Positions 1 to 12,771 of a stretch of DNA of 64,000 nt are shown here, piece by piece (position 1 is the stretch's first letter; each line of letters begins with the position of its first letter). The position numbers and the translations under genes are program-made. The DNA lies in contig NC_079380.1 of NCBI RefSeq assembly GCF_021018895.1, forward strand, positions 8,171,736 to 8,235,735, read 5' to 3'. The stretch is from Seriola aureovittata. Taxonomy: Eukaryota > Chordata > Actinopteri > Carangiformes > Carangidae. Under the pieces are notes generated by a model. The model worked only from the letters and a program-made list of their open reading frames with translations. It had not been told where the DNA came from and did no database searches.

Positions 1-1210
1 CCCTGCTCTGCCCTACAAGCCCCTGCGTGTCCTGCCCCAGACCCATTGATTTTATCTGTCAACGCCAAAGCCAGTTCAGGCTGGCGTCCAGTCTGCCGCA
101 ACGCCTGAGGGTGACACAGGCTGTGACAGGCCTGCCCTTCTGTCATCAATGTCAGCGAATAATCTCAGATCAACGCATGCAAACACCAGAGGCGGGGAGT
201 AACACTGGCTTGGGGCAAAAACACAAAATATTCATATGAAAGTTAATTGAGGGGGTAAAAGTGGCCAAATAGGAATATTTCATTTTTGCATCATAATTCT
301 GATACATTCACATGCTGGAAACTACCTGCCTGTGAGTCCCATTAAATTAATGGTAGGAGACCAATGCTGTGCTCTAATTCTATACTATTGAATTAGGGTT
401 ACATCATGAGTTAAATGTACTTGAAGGCAATAAGGCAGAGCAACTCAAAGTTCTTAGCTCTGTTTTTGGTCTCCACCAGCTCCTGAGGGAAATGTCTGTC
501 TCTTTAGCTGCTAAATGCTCCATTATGTTCACCAGCTGGGCTTTCACTGTATCTGTCTGCTGTTTGCTGCCGAGCAGGTAGAGTATAAAGGGTTTTCACA
601 GCTTTTTTGCTGAAAACAAACAGCACTATGACAGCAGTGAGAGTGGACCAAAACATAAAAGTCGTGGGCAGAGAGAGGCTAAAATGGGGAACTGCAGAGT
701 CATGTGACGATTCTCTGTGCGTTCATCACAAGAGCGACATACCAGTTGTCATGTGATCCATTGTTTAGATCAAAATATTGATTATAGCTGTTTTAAATTA
801 CTAATGGTATTGTGAAATAGCAAACAGACTGACAGTGACGCTGAGCACCAATTTCTTGAACATTTACCACCAAAACAGTGTTAGTATCAGCATTAGAAAC
901 TAGACTTTGCTTTATAGGTATAGCCTGTGGTATGAAACTGGGACACACTGCATGATTGGGGGATTCCAGTGGGCTGCTGGGTGGGAAAAACAAAGCAGTT
1001 GTTGATGTGAAAACAAGCAAATATGGGATGCAGCTTGAAGCAGTAGACGATGTTGTGCCCTGGAGTAAGAGAAAATGCCAAACCCACACGGGCCTTAATG
1101 AAAACCATAAAAATATTAAATGATTAAATGAATCAGCAGTGGAATGATGGTCTTGTTGGGAATAGAAGACAGAAAGTGGCATCATTGTACTCTGTACTCT
1201 GCTGATTACT

Positions 1211-1748
1211 TTCTTGATTGAACAATTAATTGTGTGGTGTATGATATGTCAGAAAATAGCAACAAATTACACATTATACAATTTCCTAAAGTACAAAGTG
1301 AATTATCAGATTTCTTATTCTGACTGACACATAAAACACAGACAAGAAGCAAAATCTCATATTAGAGAACCAGTTGAACCAATGAATGACCTGAACGATC
1401 AATCGATTATCAAAACAGTTGATTATTTTTCAGTGGATTAGTTCATCAATGAATTTGTCAATCCACAGAAAATTAATCAGCAACGATTTAAATAATCAAT
1501 TCTGTTAATTTTTAAAGCAAAAAATGCCAAAAATTCTCTTGTTCCAGCTTCTCAAATGTGAGAATTTGTGCCTTTTCTGTTTTTTTTCACCGTAAATATT
1601 TGGGTTTGTCAGAATAAAACATCACCTGACATTCAATAGACCTAATGATAAATTAAGAAAATAATAGGAAGATTAATCTATTGATAAAATAATCAGTAGC
1701 TGAAGGCTAAGACTAATCGATTAATTGACTAATTATTTCAACCCTATA
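1211..1748. repeat. 'gggctgcaacta' family, two copies in inverted arrangement
   Basis: A plus-oriented part (AACAATTAATTGTGTGGT, ATGTCAGAAAATAG, GATCAATCGATTATCAAAAC) is followed from about 1430 by a minus-oriented copy (AATTAATCAGCAACGATT, GTTCCAGCTTCTCAAATGTG). This is a short non-coding dispersed fish repeat with many ATTAATCGATT motifs. Further copies are listed below. Confidence 0.6.
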
Positions 1749-2171
1749 ATGTATTATTTGATAGTTTGAAAAAATTGGAACCGTAGAAGAAGTAAAATAC
1801 TCCCTGTAACCCACAGGAGATTTTCCTACACCAGCAGCATCCATATGAATCAGACACACACTTCTCTGCTCCCCTCACTGATCTTCCTCTCTCTACATTA
1901 CACTGATTTTATGTCTTTCAGTTTAGTATTAGTAGCTTGCATAACTGGGCGTCTTCTTCCCCTCTTTCTTCTCTCTCAGCTGCTTAGCGCCCAGTAGAGC
2001 AGTGGATGATGGGAGCTCCGACACGGCATGATCTAAAAACCCACTGGCGCTTTAGTGTGCCTCAGCTGGCTTATATAACCCCGTGTGGATGTGCAAACTG
2101 CCTTGCTATTGGGAGAGCTGAGGACTCACACACACACACAGAGGCTACTGATATGTGGTGTGTTTACATGG

Positions 2172-2173
<2 letters not shown>

Positions 2174-2225
<52 letters not shown>

Positions 2226-2239
2226 GCGTGTGTGTGTGA
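2174..2239 (+). repeat. (TG)n microsatellite
   Basis: About 33 TG units with two CG interruptions near the end. Confidence 0.95.
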
Positions 2240-2879
2240 GGACAGCAGAGCAGTGTGTGAGTGTTTGTGTGATGAAGCGGGGGTGCATGTTTAGGAGAAT
2301 ATAGTCAGATTTGTCTGTTTTCTGCTCAGCAACCACGGCACCAAATATCTCCCTCCTTTTCCCTACGCTGTCTGGTGACCGGTGTGTCCCCTTGATTTTG
2401 GACCGGCAAGCTCCCCACGTGATGTCACTTCCGCTGGGCCTTCACCTGAGATGACATCACTTCTGTTGCATAACTATCCCCCTCTTCCTCGCCTGCATAT
2501 GAGAGCGGAGGAAGCTTTTCTCCGTCTCTGGCTACCCAGAGGCGCCGTGAAACTCCTCATTATGGAAATACCAGGTGTGTGTCCATGAAATGGGAATGGG
2601 CAGGTTTAAAAATACATCACCAGGGTTTAATACACTCACCGAGATGCTGTGTCCCCTATGACCTCTCCATGCACCCAGAAAAATCACTCTCACATGTTCA
2701 AACAGCATCATGCTCTGAATCATCACGACCCTCTTTGTAGACAGAGACGTGACAATAGGTACTGTGCAGCTCCTGACATGAAATATTACGGGTGTGAGGG
2801 TGAAGAGAGAGAAAGAGAGACAGCGATCGAGAGAGGCCTGACCTATATAAGAAGGAGGCTGAAATATTTATGGATGTGA

Positions 2880-3290
2880 GTGTCCTAATTGGCAAGCCAC
2901 TGGGAGCACTGCGGCCTTCTCCTCCAATCACAGCCTGGGAAGAGGTTAACACACACTCACACACTCGCGCAGATGAGCGTCGGTGGTCCGAGGGCCAGAG
3001 CGTGGCCCCTGTCCCGCGCCCCTGTCATCCCCAGCCTGAGAGACGCCTCGTTATAAGACTGATCAGCCCTCGCCGAGGTGCCGGCATTGTTAGAATCATT
3101 ACCAGAGCTGTTATCATAAGCGTTCTCCGTGGCACATACGGACGGGAACAACCGCTCAGAGCGCTAAGTCAAACACAACCTAATTGGCTGGGCTTAATCT
3201 CCAGCACTGGCACGCACTGCTCGGCTCTCCGAGAGGCCTCAATTACCGTCCCCGCTGATGGAGACAAGGAGACGGACACTTTCTGACTTC
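2880..3290. other. candidate conserved non-coding block in intron 2
   Basis: About 400 bases with balanced composition, CpG pairs and no recognisable repeat (TAATTGGCTGGGCTTAATCT near 3180). ORFs on both strands lack coding character. Conservation is inferred from appearance only. Confidence 0.25.
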
Positions 3291-3739
3291 TAGTTTCAAA
3301 CCAGTGCAGACTGTAGGAGGGAGGGGTGGGGGGGGAGGAGGTGTGTGTGTACCACATCAGGGGTCAAAACAGGGACAAGTAGAATTAAATAATATGTCTT
3401 TTAGTGTAAAATCTCGTCATTGTGTTTCCCTGTTGAGCTGCTGTGGATTGGAGTGGATGGAAGTAAAAAACAATGTCATTTTGGTGGATACTCACTTGAT
3501 TTGTCTGACTCACATATAAACTTTTTATCATTAGAGGAATGATTACAGCTAGAATAACTGTCGCATTGTTGGGCACCTTATTATGAAAACCATCCTTTAA
3601 ACACCTCACATGTCACATATGGTGTATTTAAAACACGTAGAAATAGAAACAAACCAGGAATTCCCCAACTTACATTGAAGCAGCAGCTAACATCAGCATG
3701 CCAGCTAAGAACCCTCCAGCTAACTCCTGGCTGACCCCC

Positions 3740-3798
<59 letters not shown>
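3740..3798 (+). repeat. (AC)n microsatellite
   Basis: About 29 uninterrupted AC units. Confidence 0.95.
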
Positions 3799-3801
<3 letters not shown>

Positions 3802-4194
3802 AAATATCAGAGCAGTATTGTGATTACAGCTGTGATGTAATGACTGACTTTCAGTCCCTCATACTAGGCTGCTTGTTACTGTACTGTAATGTGTTACTGC
3901 CCAGCACTGATTATAATGAAAAGTACCATTTATATACTATATTTCCACAGTATATAGACTGTCAACAGGTATTGAATTCAAGCAGAAGTAATATTACAGT
4001 TCTACATGTGTCCATGGAAACTTTTCAATATGGACATGATCCACAAACCAATGGTTTTCTAATGCAGTGATCCAAAAAAGTTTCTTATCAAAGCTGTTTG
4101 AGCAGATTGCCACAAGAGAAAAGATGTCCAAAGCAAAAAAGAAAATCCCACTAACTGGACCACAACAACAGAACTATAAGCTACATTTTAATTC

Positions 4195-4470
4195 TTGTCC
4201 CTCCAAACACGGACAGATTATGAGACAGTGGGCCCCTGGGCACAGACATTTAAAAAGCCCCCAACCCTCTGACAGAGCGAGAGCCAAATATTCAAAGACA
4301 CACGTTGTTTTGTTTATCTTTGTTGTCATCTTGCGTCTCTTTGTGGTGGTTTGCGGTTGCTTGACTTCCCAAAATGACATTAGCTGTTCACTTCAAACCC
4401 CAGGATCATTTGGGCCCCTGTGCCTCTGTCCACCGGGCCTGTCCCTTCCCAGCCATGCCTCCAAATTAAA
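4195..4470 (+). mobile_element. dispersed repeat with 'ttgtgtctctttg' units
   Basis: GATTATGAGACAGTGGGCCC opens it, TTGTTGTCATCTTGCGTCTC and TTTGTGGTGGTTTGC are its internal units, and GGCCTGTCCCTTCCC closes it. The same opening and closing words occur at 58905-59345. Confidence 0.55.
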
Positions 4471-5425
4471 ACTAAAGTAAAAAAATAAAAGTATATTCAC
4501 TGATGACTCAAAATGTGCAAGTATGTGAAATAAAGATAATATTTGCAGTTATTCCCACCCCATGCTTGAGTACCATTATTTATATCCTGTATATTTCTGT
4601 GTTACTGTTTATTGCACAACAGTGGAGCAGAGCTGTAACCATAGAAACATTTTTAGCTTGCATCTGTTGCTACACTGTGACAGTGACCATAGAAACGGCT
4701 GTCTCCAGCATCAATTGGCTACACTATCCCACCAACGAAAATGAGGATTACCATTCATTGACCACTGATGAAAAGTATCAGGCCTGTGACCAAAACATAA
4801 AATATTGGAAAACAACATCTGTTTTCAGCACAAGATGTTGCTGTTTAACCAGGTGACTCGATGACCGTGGAGTGATACAAACAGGAGTCTAACTCACAAA
4901 CAACAGGTCTCACACATTAACTGGCCAGTTAGAGGAGAGTATTGAGCTAACCATACTAACACTACATCATGAGCTCCAAGTCATTGTTGTGATTTTTAGG
5001 ATTAGCAGGCAAATCAGTTCGACAAGCATCTCTGTCTTGCTTGCACAAAGGAAAAGAGAGCAGAAATCAATGGGCTGTGTTTACAGGGTACACAGCCGAC
5101 TGTAACACTGCACGTTATGTTACACACAGCCAAGCAGTAAAAACAGACGAGCTGCTTGGCAGGGCTCAGCCTGGCCAGCCTCGTGCTAAAAGCAGACAGA
5201 GACAGCAGTGACACACGGGCCAAGAGCAGTTACTGGCACCGCGCTCCAGTCTGAGACGGAGCAAAAAGTGGGACACATTTCAAAAATATTCTGAGTAAAT
5301 GTCAAGAGAACATGCGAAGGAAGGATTGGTGTGATTTTTCTTTGTGGTCACTTCTAAGTTTAAAAAAAAAAAAAGACCATCACAATCTAACACGCATAGT
5401 TTTTCAATGTGCACTAGATACTCAC

Positions 5426-5509
5426 GTAAGAAGTACTCAGATGGGTCCGCTTCATAATCTGTTTCCTCAGGAAAGTGGTCTATCTGTTTACACATCCCTT
5501 TGAAGTTTC
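5426..5509 (-). CDS. cacng2: cacng2 coding exon 2
   Basis: This 84 bp exon encodes residues 71-99, reading [20 protein letters not shown] and on to EYFLR. It is the second half of the first extracellular loop of stargazin. The AG acceptor is at 5511-5510 and the GTGAGT donor starts at 5425. Both junctions are phase 1, so it splices in frame to exon 1 (G|GA gives Gly71) and should continue with the second membrane segment in exon 3. Cys77 is the conserved loop cysteine. The 84 bp size matches the usual second exon of the CACNG2/3/4/8 group. Exons 3 and 4, which should carry membrane segments 2-4 and the C-terminal PDZ ligand, are not in the window. Confidence 0.96.
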
Positions 5510-5599
5510 CTGTTGGGAAAAACAGAGAAAAGAGTTCAGTAGAGTTCATACAAGAAGAAACCAACCAGGCAAACTGCTGATCTGCAAACCTTTATTTTT

Positions 5600-5916
5600 T
5601 AGAGCTGACATGATTAGTTGATTAATCAGTTACTGCCTCTGTATGAATTGATTAACACAACAGACACAAAACAATGAAAAAGACAAAATGAGCACAAAAA
5701 GGCACAAAAACCCAGAGACGTAGTCGTCAATGGTTCCAGTTCCTCAATTTTCTGGTTTTGTTTGTCTTTTTTAAATAAAAAGACAAGACAAAGACAAGTG
5801 TTTTTGGCTTTTGGACTTTTCGGACAAAACAAGTAATTTCAAGATGTCATTTTTTTGAAAAAATAATTAGTAGATTAATCAGTAATATAAAAAATATGTT
5901 TGATGCAGCTCTATAT
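5600..5916 (-). repeat. 'gggctgcaacta' family copy, minus
   Basis: Begins AGAGCTGACATGATTAGTTG and ends GATGCAGCTCTA, with AATAATTAGTAGATTAATCA near the end. The centre holds A-rich GACACAAAAC units instead of the usual body. It lies just 5' of exon 2 on the transcript, about 90 bases upstream of the acceptor. Confidence 0.55.
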
Positions 5917-6169
5917 CTTTTAATAACTCACAAAACATATAAGACAGTTTGCAGTTTCATTCATTCTCAGCACAGATATCATTGGACCCTTTTCTGTGGT
6001 CGTGGCTCTCACACAGACCAGAAGATGCTCTTCAGAAAGCGGACCCGAGCACCAGGCCTCTCCGGCAGCAGGTGGCGGCTTGTAAACAAGAGCAGTGCAG
6101 CTGGTGCGACCTGGAGCCGCTCCAACTGCTGTGCACAGGGAACCTCATCTCTTAATGCTTGTTCATTTG

Positions 6170-6480
6170 GCTGACACCTCGCTGTCCAGCTACTCTGTCC
6201 ATCCAGGAAGCAGCAAGACGGCTTCCCTCCCACTTCCTCCTGTCTGCTCTCTTCTATCTGCAGCCCCTCAAAGGAGTTTTGGCATTGATGAGGTCACTCA
6301 AGGTTGCGTGGCGGGGGAGGCGCCCATAAGGCAGCCATTAAGGCGACCTGCTGCTGCAGTGAGCAGGCAGATGCCTGGGCGTTTGATTGGACCAGATTAG
6401 CGTTTCATTAACTTCTTCATCTCCTCTCCCTCCAGTGTCCCTCTAATTAGGTGAACAGGTGTTGGTTACCATGGTGCCAG
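6170..6480. other. candidate conserved non-coding block
   Basis: Unique-looking, with CAGCCATTAAGGCGACCTGC, GACCAGATTAGCGTTTCATT and the homeodomain core CTAATTAG. It contains the X-box-like palindrome at 6464. About 0.7-1.0 kb 5' of exon 2 on the transcript. Confidence 0.27.
6464..6478. promoter_or_regulatory. RFX X-box-like palindrome
   Basis: GGTTACCATGGTGCC is close to GTTRCCATGGYAAC, bound by RFX factors. Two further half-like sites are at 12052-12060 and 12085-12098 (GTTGCCATGGTTAT). Confidence 0.3.
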
Positions 6481-8079
6481 GTGTTGCCTAGGAGGTCTTG
6501 GCAGCAAGGCATGATGGGCACAGCGGGGTGCGGTTATTAGTTTGTGAACGGCCCACATGCAGTGGAGAGAGAGGGACCCCCTCGGTGATGACCACTCAGA
6601 CATTAGAGACAGTGTCACCTCAAAAAAAAGAGCCATCAAAGCGTCGTCGGCCTGCTCTCCCACATGCGTACAGTGTTTGTGTTGGAGCTACCTGCCGGCT
6701 GGCAATCGCCGCCGTCTGTTAAGAGATTCAGCTCAGGATGGATGGATTTAGATCGGAGAATGTTTGTTTTGATCATCACTGGTCGAGTTTCCGTCCAAAT
6801 GCAACGCAAATTTTAACAGAATTAGTAAAACCAGTGGTAAAAGCAAATGACAATTTAAGTGAGTGTCCATCCACTACTATTGAAAATTATTGGTTGGTTC
6901 ATTAAAATAAACAGGTAGTGGCACCAATAATAAGGCCATTAAACCATTGCATAAGAAAGGGGAGCAACAAGATGATGCAAATCAAAAGACGCCAGTTAAA
7001 GCTCAAACAAACAAAAATGATTTCTGTTCCATCACTTACCACAGAACTGACTTTTTAGTTTTTTCTGTGAAAGCTTGAGTGATGAAGTCATGAAGTCTTT
7101 TCTATTGCACTTATATTAATACATAATAATAGTTTATATTAATACAGCAACTTTTCCACCTGAGCCAAGTGTAAAAACAAATGTTTTTTATCTGTATATT
7201 GAAAATGTGCATAAAAACAGTTGCATGGAAACAGACGTCACAGGCTTCAATCCAGGAAACGATTCAGTGCAACTGTGGGACCTGAAAAACCCACTAATCC
7301 TCGGTGGAGACAATCCAGTGCACCACTGCTCTCTCCCGCTGTCTCAGCTCTGGCCCATAATCAAAAAACACTTATCAATTTTCATCAACAGGTTCTGTGG
7401 CAATTAGGACTAGAGACAGGGGGGGAGATAAAGAGAGAGAGAAGCAGGGAGAAAGAAAATGTAATGGGAACGGGAAGGGGAGATAAATATAGGAAGGGCA
7501 GGGAACAGAGAGGTTTTGAAGGACAGAGAGGGAAGATGGAGTGGGAGGTGGAATACATCAAGTTTGAGTGTCACAGTTTAGGCCTCAGTAATTGCTGAGC
7601 CATGAAAAAGCCCTCCAGAGTTTAACGGACCTGCACGGTTTTGAACTTGATGCTCTGATATATGACATGAAGTTCCTATTTCGGTGGAAGACTGGAGATT
7701 AGGATTGAGTTTATTCCAATCAGATGGAAGGTGATCTCTACAGGTAATCCTCAGAAGCTGTGCTGGAGAAGCTTCGGCACCGAGCTGTAGCACCTCAGCT
7801 TTTAGAAGTGAGCTGGTGCATACTGTAGGTGTAACCCCGCCGCCTCCTGCAACTACTCCCTCAGGCTGATGCTGGAAATAACAATATGCTCCTCTTCAAC
7901 TTGCCCGCTCAAATAAGCTTTAAATAAGTAGCATTTCTAGAAGGGGTGGGGGGGGGGGGGCACACACTCGTGCCTCCTCTCATCAGAAAGATGACTTGTG
8001 TTTACATACGACTACATTGCAAGCTCCCAGTGGAGCTGTCTGAGCAAACTAGCAGCAGCAGCAACAACCCACAGAGCAC

Positions 8080-8430
8080 CATGTGTGTGTCTTAACAACG
8101 TTATCAAGTGGGTGTAAGATTTGGTTTTGCAGCTGGCCGTCCCATCCGCAGTTGTGCGATTTGTAATAGCAGCTGTGGAGAGCGGCCTATTGGGGGAACC
8201 ACTTCAATTAGCCTGCTGAAAGATTTATGTGACACTTAACCGCTCCAAACGGTCCTTTTCTTGTAAGACATGTAAACTCAGCAGGCTGGTAAATGGTTTG
8301 TAATGGCATTTTCATTTCAGAGACCTCCCCACGTGAGTGTGAACGCAGGGCCGGCGCGTAGAAGGACCTGTTTGGCCATTAAGAACTTTGGCAGGGGGAC
8401 CACTATTGGATGGAGAGGTGTTACCAGAGG
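8080..8430. other. candidate conserved non-coding block
   Basis: No repeat recognised. It holds CTTCAATTAGCCTGCTGAAA, GGTTTGTAATGGCATTTTCA and a CACGTG E-box at about 8330. No coding potential. Confidence 0.25.
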
Positions 8431-9378
8431 CTCAGGTGTGTAGCAGGTCAGAACACTTATCGCTCAAAGAGAAACACCTGTATTCACTGAGCAGCACTTG
8501 CACTTACAGCACAGTGCGCTGGATTACTAAAGAGCTCTGTGTTTAAAAAGCCGCAAGAAAAACTGGGTCTTGATTTTGCTGTTTTAAATTTATCTGACTG
8601 GAACAGGATGAACGAGCGAGAGATAAGGCACAGAGAGACTTTTAAAATCGCAAATGTTTTGTTAAATATTAATAAATTACAGCCACTAAACTTGGATGCA
8701 GGATTTTAGGAGTGAACACTGAAACACAAGACTCATGCAGTGTCTCAAAACCATGCTTCATACTGATTCTAAGCAGTTCACACTAGAAAAGTGACAAAAT
8801 GAAGTATGCTCAAAGCAGACGCCTTCTAAATACTGCTGATTTTTGAGTGTGCTGTTGATGAGCACTGTTCTCGCTCAGGAGGAGGAGCTGCTCACACCTG
8901 AAAAAAATTAAATAAAGTGTGGGTGGCTCCAAAAAATGGTGGACAACAATAAATAGACATTATATCTAAGAAAAACCTCATGATGTCTCCTTGAAGTTTA
9001 ATTAGCAGTAGGTTTCCAAAGTTGCAGTGTGACTAACTGCAGGACTGTGATGATTAGTATATGCAGAATTATGCTGCATTCAATTAAATTAAAACCACGG
9101 ATTTCTTTAGGTTTGATAATTCTTGGAAACGTGGGATAATGTAAGTGCTCAACTCAAATAAATATATAACAGATCTTGTCGTTTTTAGACATTTTAATGC
9201 AGGAAAGTGACATATTATACCTTTTACCAGACAACTTTGCTGGCACTTCACAAAAATCCTACTTTCCCTGTCGTAATTACAACTTGGATGTTGACAAGAA
9301 TGATTTTTACAAGTGGGAAACTGGTAACTGCGGTAACTGATATGATGTGAAAGTGGATTTGTTTGTGGATTTGTGACA

Positions 9379-9833
9379 CTGACCACCACTGGCTACCCAT
9401 GGTCACCCAAATCAAATCCAAGTCAGTACTGCTTGCCTACAGAGTGACTTCTGGATCTACACCCATCTACTTGATACCAATCATACAGGCTTATGCTCTG
9501 TCTCAGCCACTGGCATTGCCCTCCCTACACACAAGACAATCTCAGTCCAGACTGTTCTTGTCTGTGGATCCGATGGTGGAACAAGCAACCGAATGCTCTT
9601 GAAGACTCACCTCTTCCCGAGAGCACCTCCTCTCCTAACACCTCTAACACCCTGACATGCCTAACTAGCACTTACTATGCACTTTCAGTGCACCTCTTTA
9701 CCTGATCTCCTTGCACTTTGCCTGATTGAACATATTTTGTTCTTAGTGCTTACTTCAAGTTCTCCAACTGCAATGAAGCTAAAGTAAGTAAGTTGCTTTG
9801 GATAAAAGCGCCTGCCAAACCAGTCAATGTAAA
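9379..9833 (+). mobile_element. LINE 3' end, L2-like, decayed
   Basis: Conceptual pieces read HWLPMVTQIKSKSVLLAYRV, TSGSTPIYLIPIIQAYA and QSRLFLSVDPMVEQATE, the usual C-terminal part of fish LINE ORF2 proteins. The sequence ends in GGATAAAAGCGCCTGCCAAA, the conserved 3' tail recognised by L2-type LINEs. Frameshifts and stops show it is dead. The 5' part is absent, as expected for 5'-truncated insertions. Confidence 0.75.
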
Positions 9834-12679
9834 TATACTTGAGCGAGAAATACGATGTAGCTCAGTAGGAAGGAAACCCAGTGAGATTTTGATATTAAAA
9901 TACAAGATGTCAAAGGTTTTGTACATTTTTGGCATTTAATTCTCTAAAGACAAACATTATGACGTGAAGAATTAACTAACAAGGTGAAAAAATGTTTTCC
10001 CGACATTGAGGGCAGTGAGTCAAGCTTATTTGTGTAACTTTTAATCACTGTTACGGTCTCAAAGGGCTTCAGATAATTTAACACAACAAATGAAAAATTA
10101 AACCCTCCGAACTTCAAACCCTTGTTGGGAACAAGGTTTGGGATCATGTTGCAATCGAGATGGTAACCTGATTTCTGGATAGCCTGCTCTGCCTGACTGA
10201 GCAGTATGAATCAAGTGGGGATAATTTGTGGAGCTGCTGTCATTAAAAGAGGGAGTGGGTTATCTGAGATGTCCTGCTGGGATTGACCCATTGCCACACC
10301 CCCGTGGACCCCTCTGCTGGGGTCTGGTGATGTGTATATATGTGTGTGTTTCAGGTTAGTTTGAGGGGGGCTTGTCCAGACTTACTCAATCAGCCCAGTC
10401 ACTGCTGGCCACTGTGCCCCCCTATAGTGGGAATGAGCTATGGGCTAACCCCCTGCCCCTGCGTCCCCTCCTGTCCTCTGCAGCCATAAAACACTTCATT
10501 ACCACAGAGCCTGGAGAGACAGAGAAGCACTCAAGAGTGGAGTGCAGCGGAGAAGAGGGGGGTTGTTGTGGCAAAGAGAAGCGGGGTGGGTGGATGGGTG
10601 GGGGGTGTAGGTGGGGGGTGGATGGATGTCGATTTATAGTCACCCACCACAGCATGACTCTGGGTCTAGTCCTGAGGGAACAGGGTTTATTCGGTCAGCG
10701 TCGAGCCCATTTTCAGGCCTCGTTGGCAAAAACACATAACCATGAGGAGAAGCTATTCCTGGGCCAGTGACGTCACTGCGTTGCTCTTTATTCATGTTTT
10801 TTGCTTTCCCCAGGCTGATGTTCACATATAGGTGCAGGGTTTTGGACTGATGCCAGCTGAGGCAGAGCTCTGCTTAATGTGGAAACGTTCCAAGGTTTAG
10901 GTGTCGACTGGTTAAAAGAGGTCTATGATGCAGCTGAGAAGGTTTTTCTAATACTATTGATACCACGAGCACGGCCCCTGGCTCCTGGTTATTGGACAGG
11001 AACAGGAAAAGAACACCCCTCATTTTCTCTTTTGCCATCTTTCTCCGAGTGAGAAGCCTGCCGCTAAGGACTTTCTGCAAGTTTCAAGGCAACTACAAGT
11101 CATTTCTCCCGCCTTGACTCTCAATTAATCTTCATTCTCTGCCCCACCCCCACATCTCAGCTGTCTCAGTACCTGAATGATTGACGGGACCACATTACAA
11201 AATCAGGAACAACAAGATCGGATGCACATAATATTTTAGCCTAATTTCTTTGCCTTTATCAATTTGTAGGGCTGTCTCTTTCTAAGATGATTGATGTCAT
11301 CGTTCACCCCAATGGACTATCAGTGTAAAACCACACAAGGCACTACAATTGCACTGAGCTTTAGGGGCAGTTCAGGTACTGTCAAGATGGGGGCAGCGGA
11401 GCAGCCCATCCTGTGCTTCAAAACTGCTCTTCAGAAACCTAAGGGTGATGTCACGGAGGCCACGTCCATCTTTATTTACGGTCTATGGTACTGCCACAGT
11501 CACATGGAACTCCTCATGCTACCCATATAATCATTAAATATTCAGGGTGCATGAACAACACTGTATTCACATTTGCTATCAGATTCATATCTGCAGGTAA
11601 GAAAACAGCAGAACTGGACAAATCCTTCCCAGATGCCCGAGGAGAGAGACATCCGGGTCGGGCCTGCCCACACACACGAAACCCTCCAACAGTGATCAAA
11701 CACAATCACAGCTGCCACAGTGCAGCAGACAGAGACAAAGGTTTGATGAGACACAAACATGGAGGAGGTGCATGAAGGGATGGCGAGGGTAGAGTGAGGA
11801 GGGGGTGGGGGTTGCGGGGGGGGGGGGGGGGGGGTCAGGAGGACTCTTGACTGAGTAGGAGGTGCAGTTTAAAAGAGAGTCAGAGAGAAAGAGAGAGAGA
11901 TTCAAGCCTGATTCTGATTCGTCAGTGGGCGGCATTCTCAAAAACTTTCCAGGCAGCCACCAAGTGCGTCAGCATCCAGAACACCCCCCCCACCCCCACC
12001 CTCCCAATCCACATTCTCCTCCTCCCACCTCCATCAGTCCCTACGGCAGCCGTTGCCATGTGGACATCAGGACCATTCGCTTCGGTTGCCATGGTTATAG
12101 CTAACTGGTGGTGGGGGGGATCACATGGACAGAGCTGGTGAGGTGTCATTAACCCCTGGACACACAGAAGCTTCAGTGACACAGCATGCAACATTAGTCA
12201 GCTGCTGTTACAGAACCAGCACAGCAGCCTGCAAGCTAGCGTTAGCTCCACACAGCAACCTGCAGATGCAGTCAGGTATGCTCCTGTCCTTTTGGGTCGA
12301 ACACATAAGTGGGATTACAGCACCGAACAGCCATTGGAAAGAGATATATTGCATACATGGGTCATTTAACCGCACAAATGAACACAAATGGTCTCCTCTG
12401 GTCTGGTGTTACAGTGTTGCGGCATTCTCATGTGCATGCATGCATGTATAGGTATGTGCTTATAAATCCCCTGTGGATGAAAAGGTAATGGGTTCACGCA
12501 TGTTACACGGTGACATCTTCTCTCTCCTAACGAACAGCCGCCCTAGCAGCAGTGACAAGAGCCCTAATCGCCTTATTCATCTTCATAATCACACCTTATT
12601 CATCCTTATAATCACTATATTCATCTTGGTAATGACCCCGTTAAGGCAGGGAGGCCCATGTGCACCATCTCTCCCATCA

Positions 12680-12680
<1 letters not shown>

Positions 12681-12767
<87 letters not shown>
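12681..12767 (+). repeat. (CA)n microsatellite
   Basis: About 43 uninterrupted CA units. Confidence 0.95.

Positions 12768-12771
<4 letters not shown>

Larger units (their letters stand above)
1..5425 (-). other. cacng2: cacng2 intron 2 (5' part)
   Basis: This is the sequence downstream of exon 2 on the minus strand. Its GTGAGT donor is at 5425-5420. No match to the third exon (which would begin with residues like AVRASSIFPILS) is visible in any minus-strand frame, so the acceptor lies beyond position 1. The stretch contains a short inverted repeat pair near 1.2-1.75 kb, (TG)n and (CA)n arrays, a dispersed-repeat copy at 4.2-4.5 kb and one unique-looking block at 2.88-3.29 kb. Confidence 0.85.

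Noticed and set aside
1..5425. third coding exon of cacng2
   Set aside because: All minus-strand frames were read for the second membrane segment and none shows it. The exon must lie beyond the left edge.
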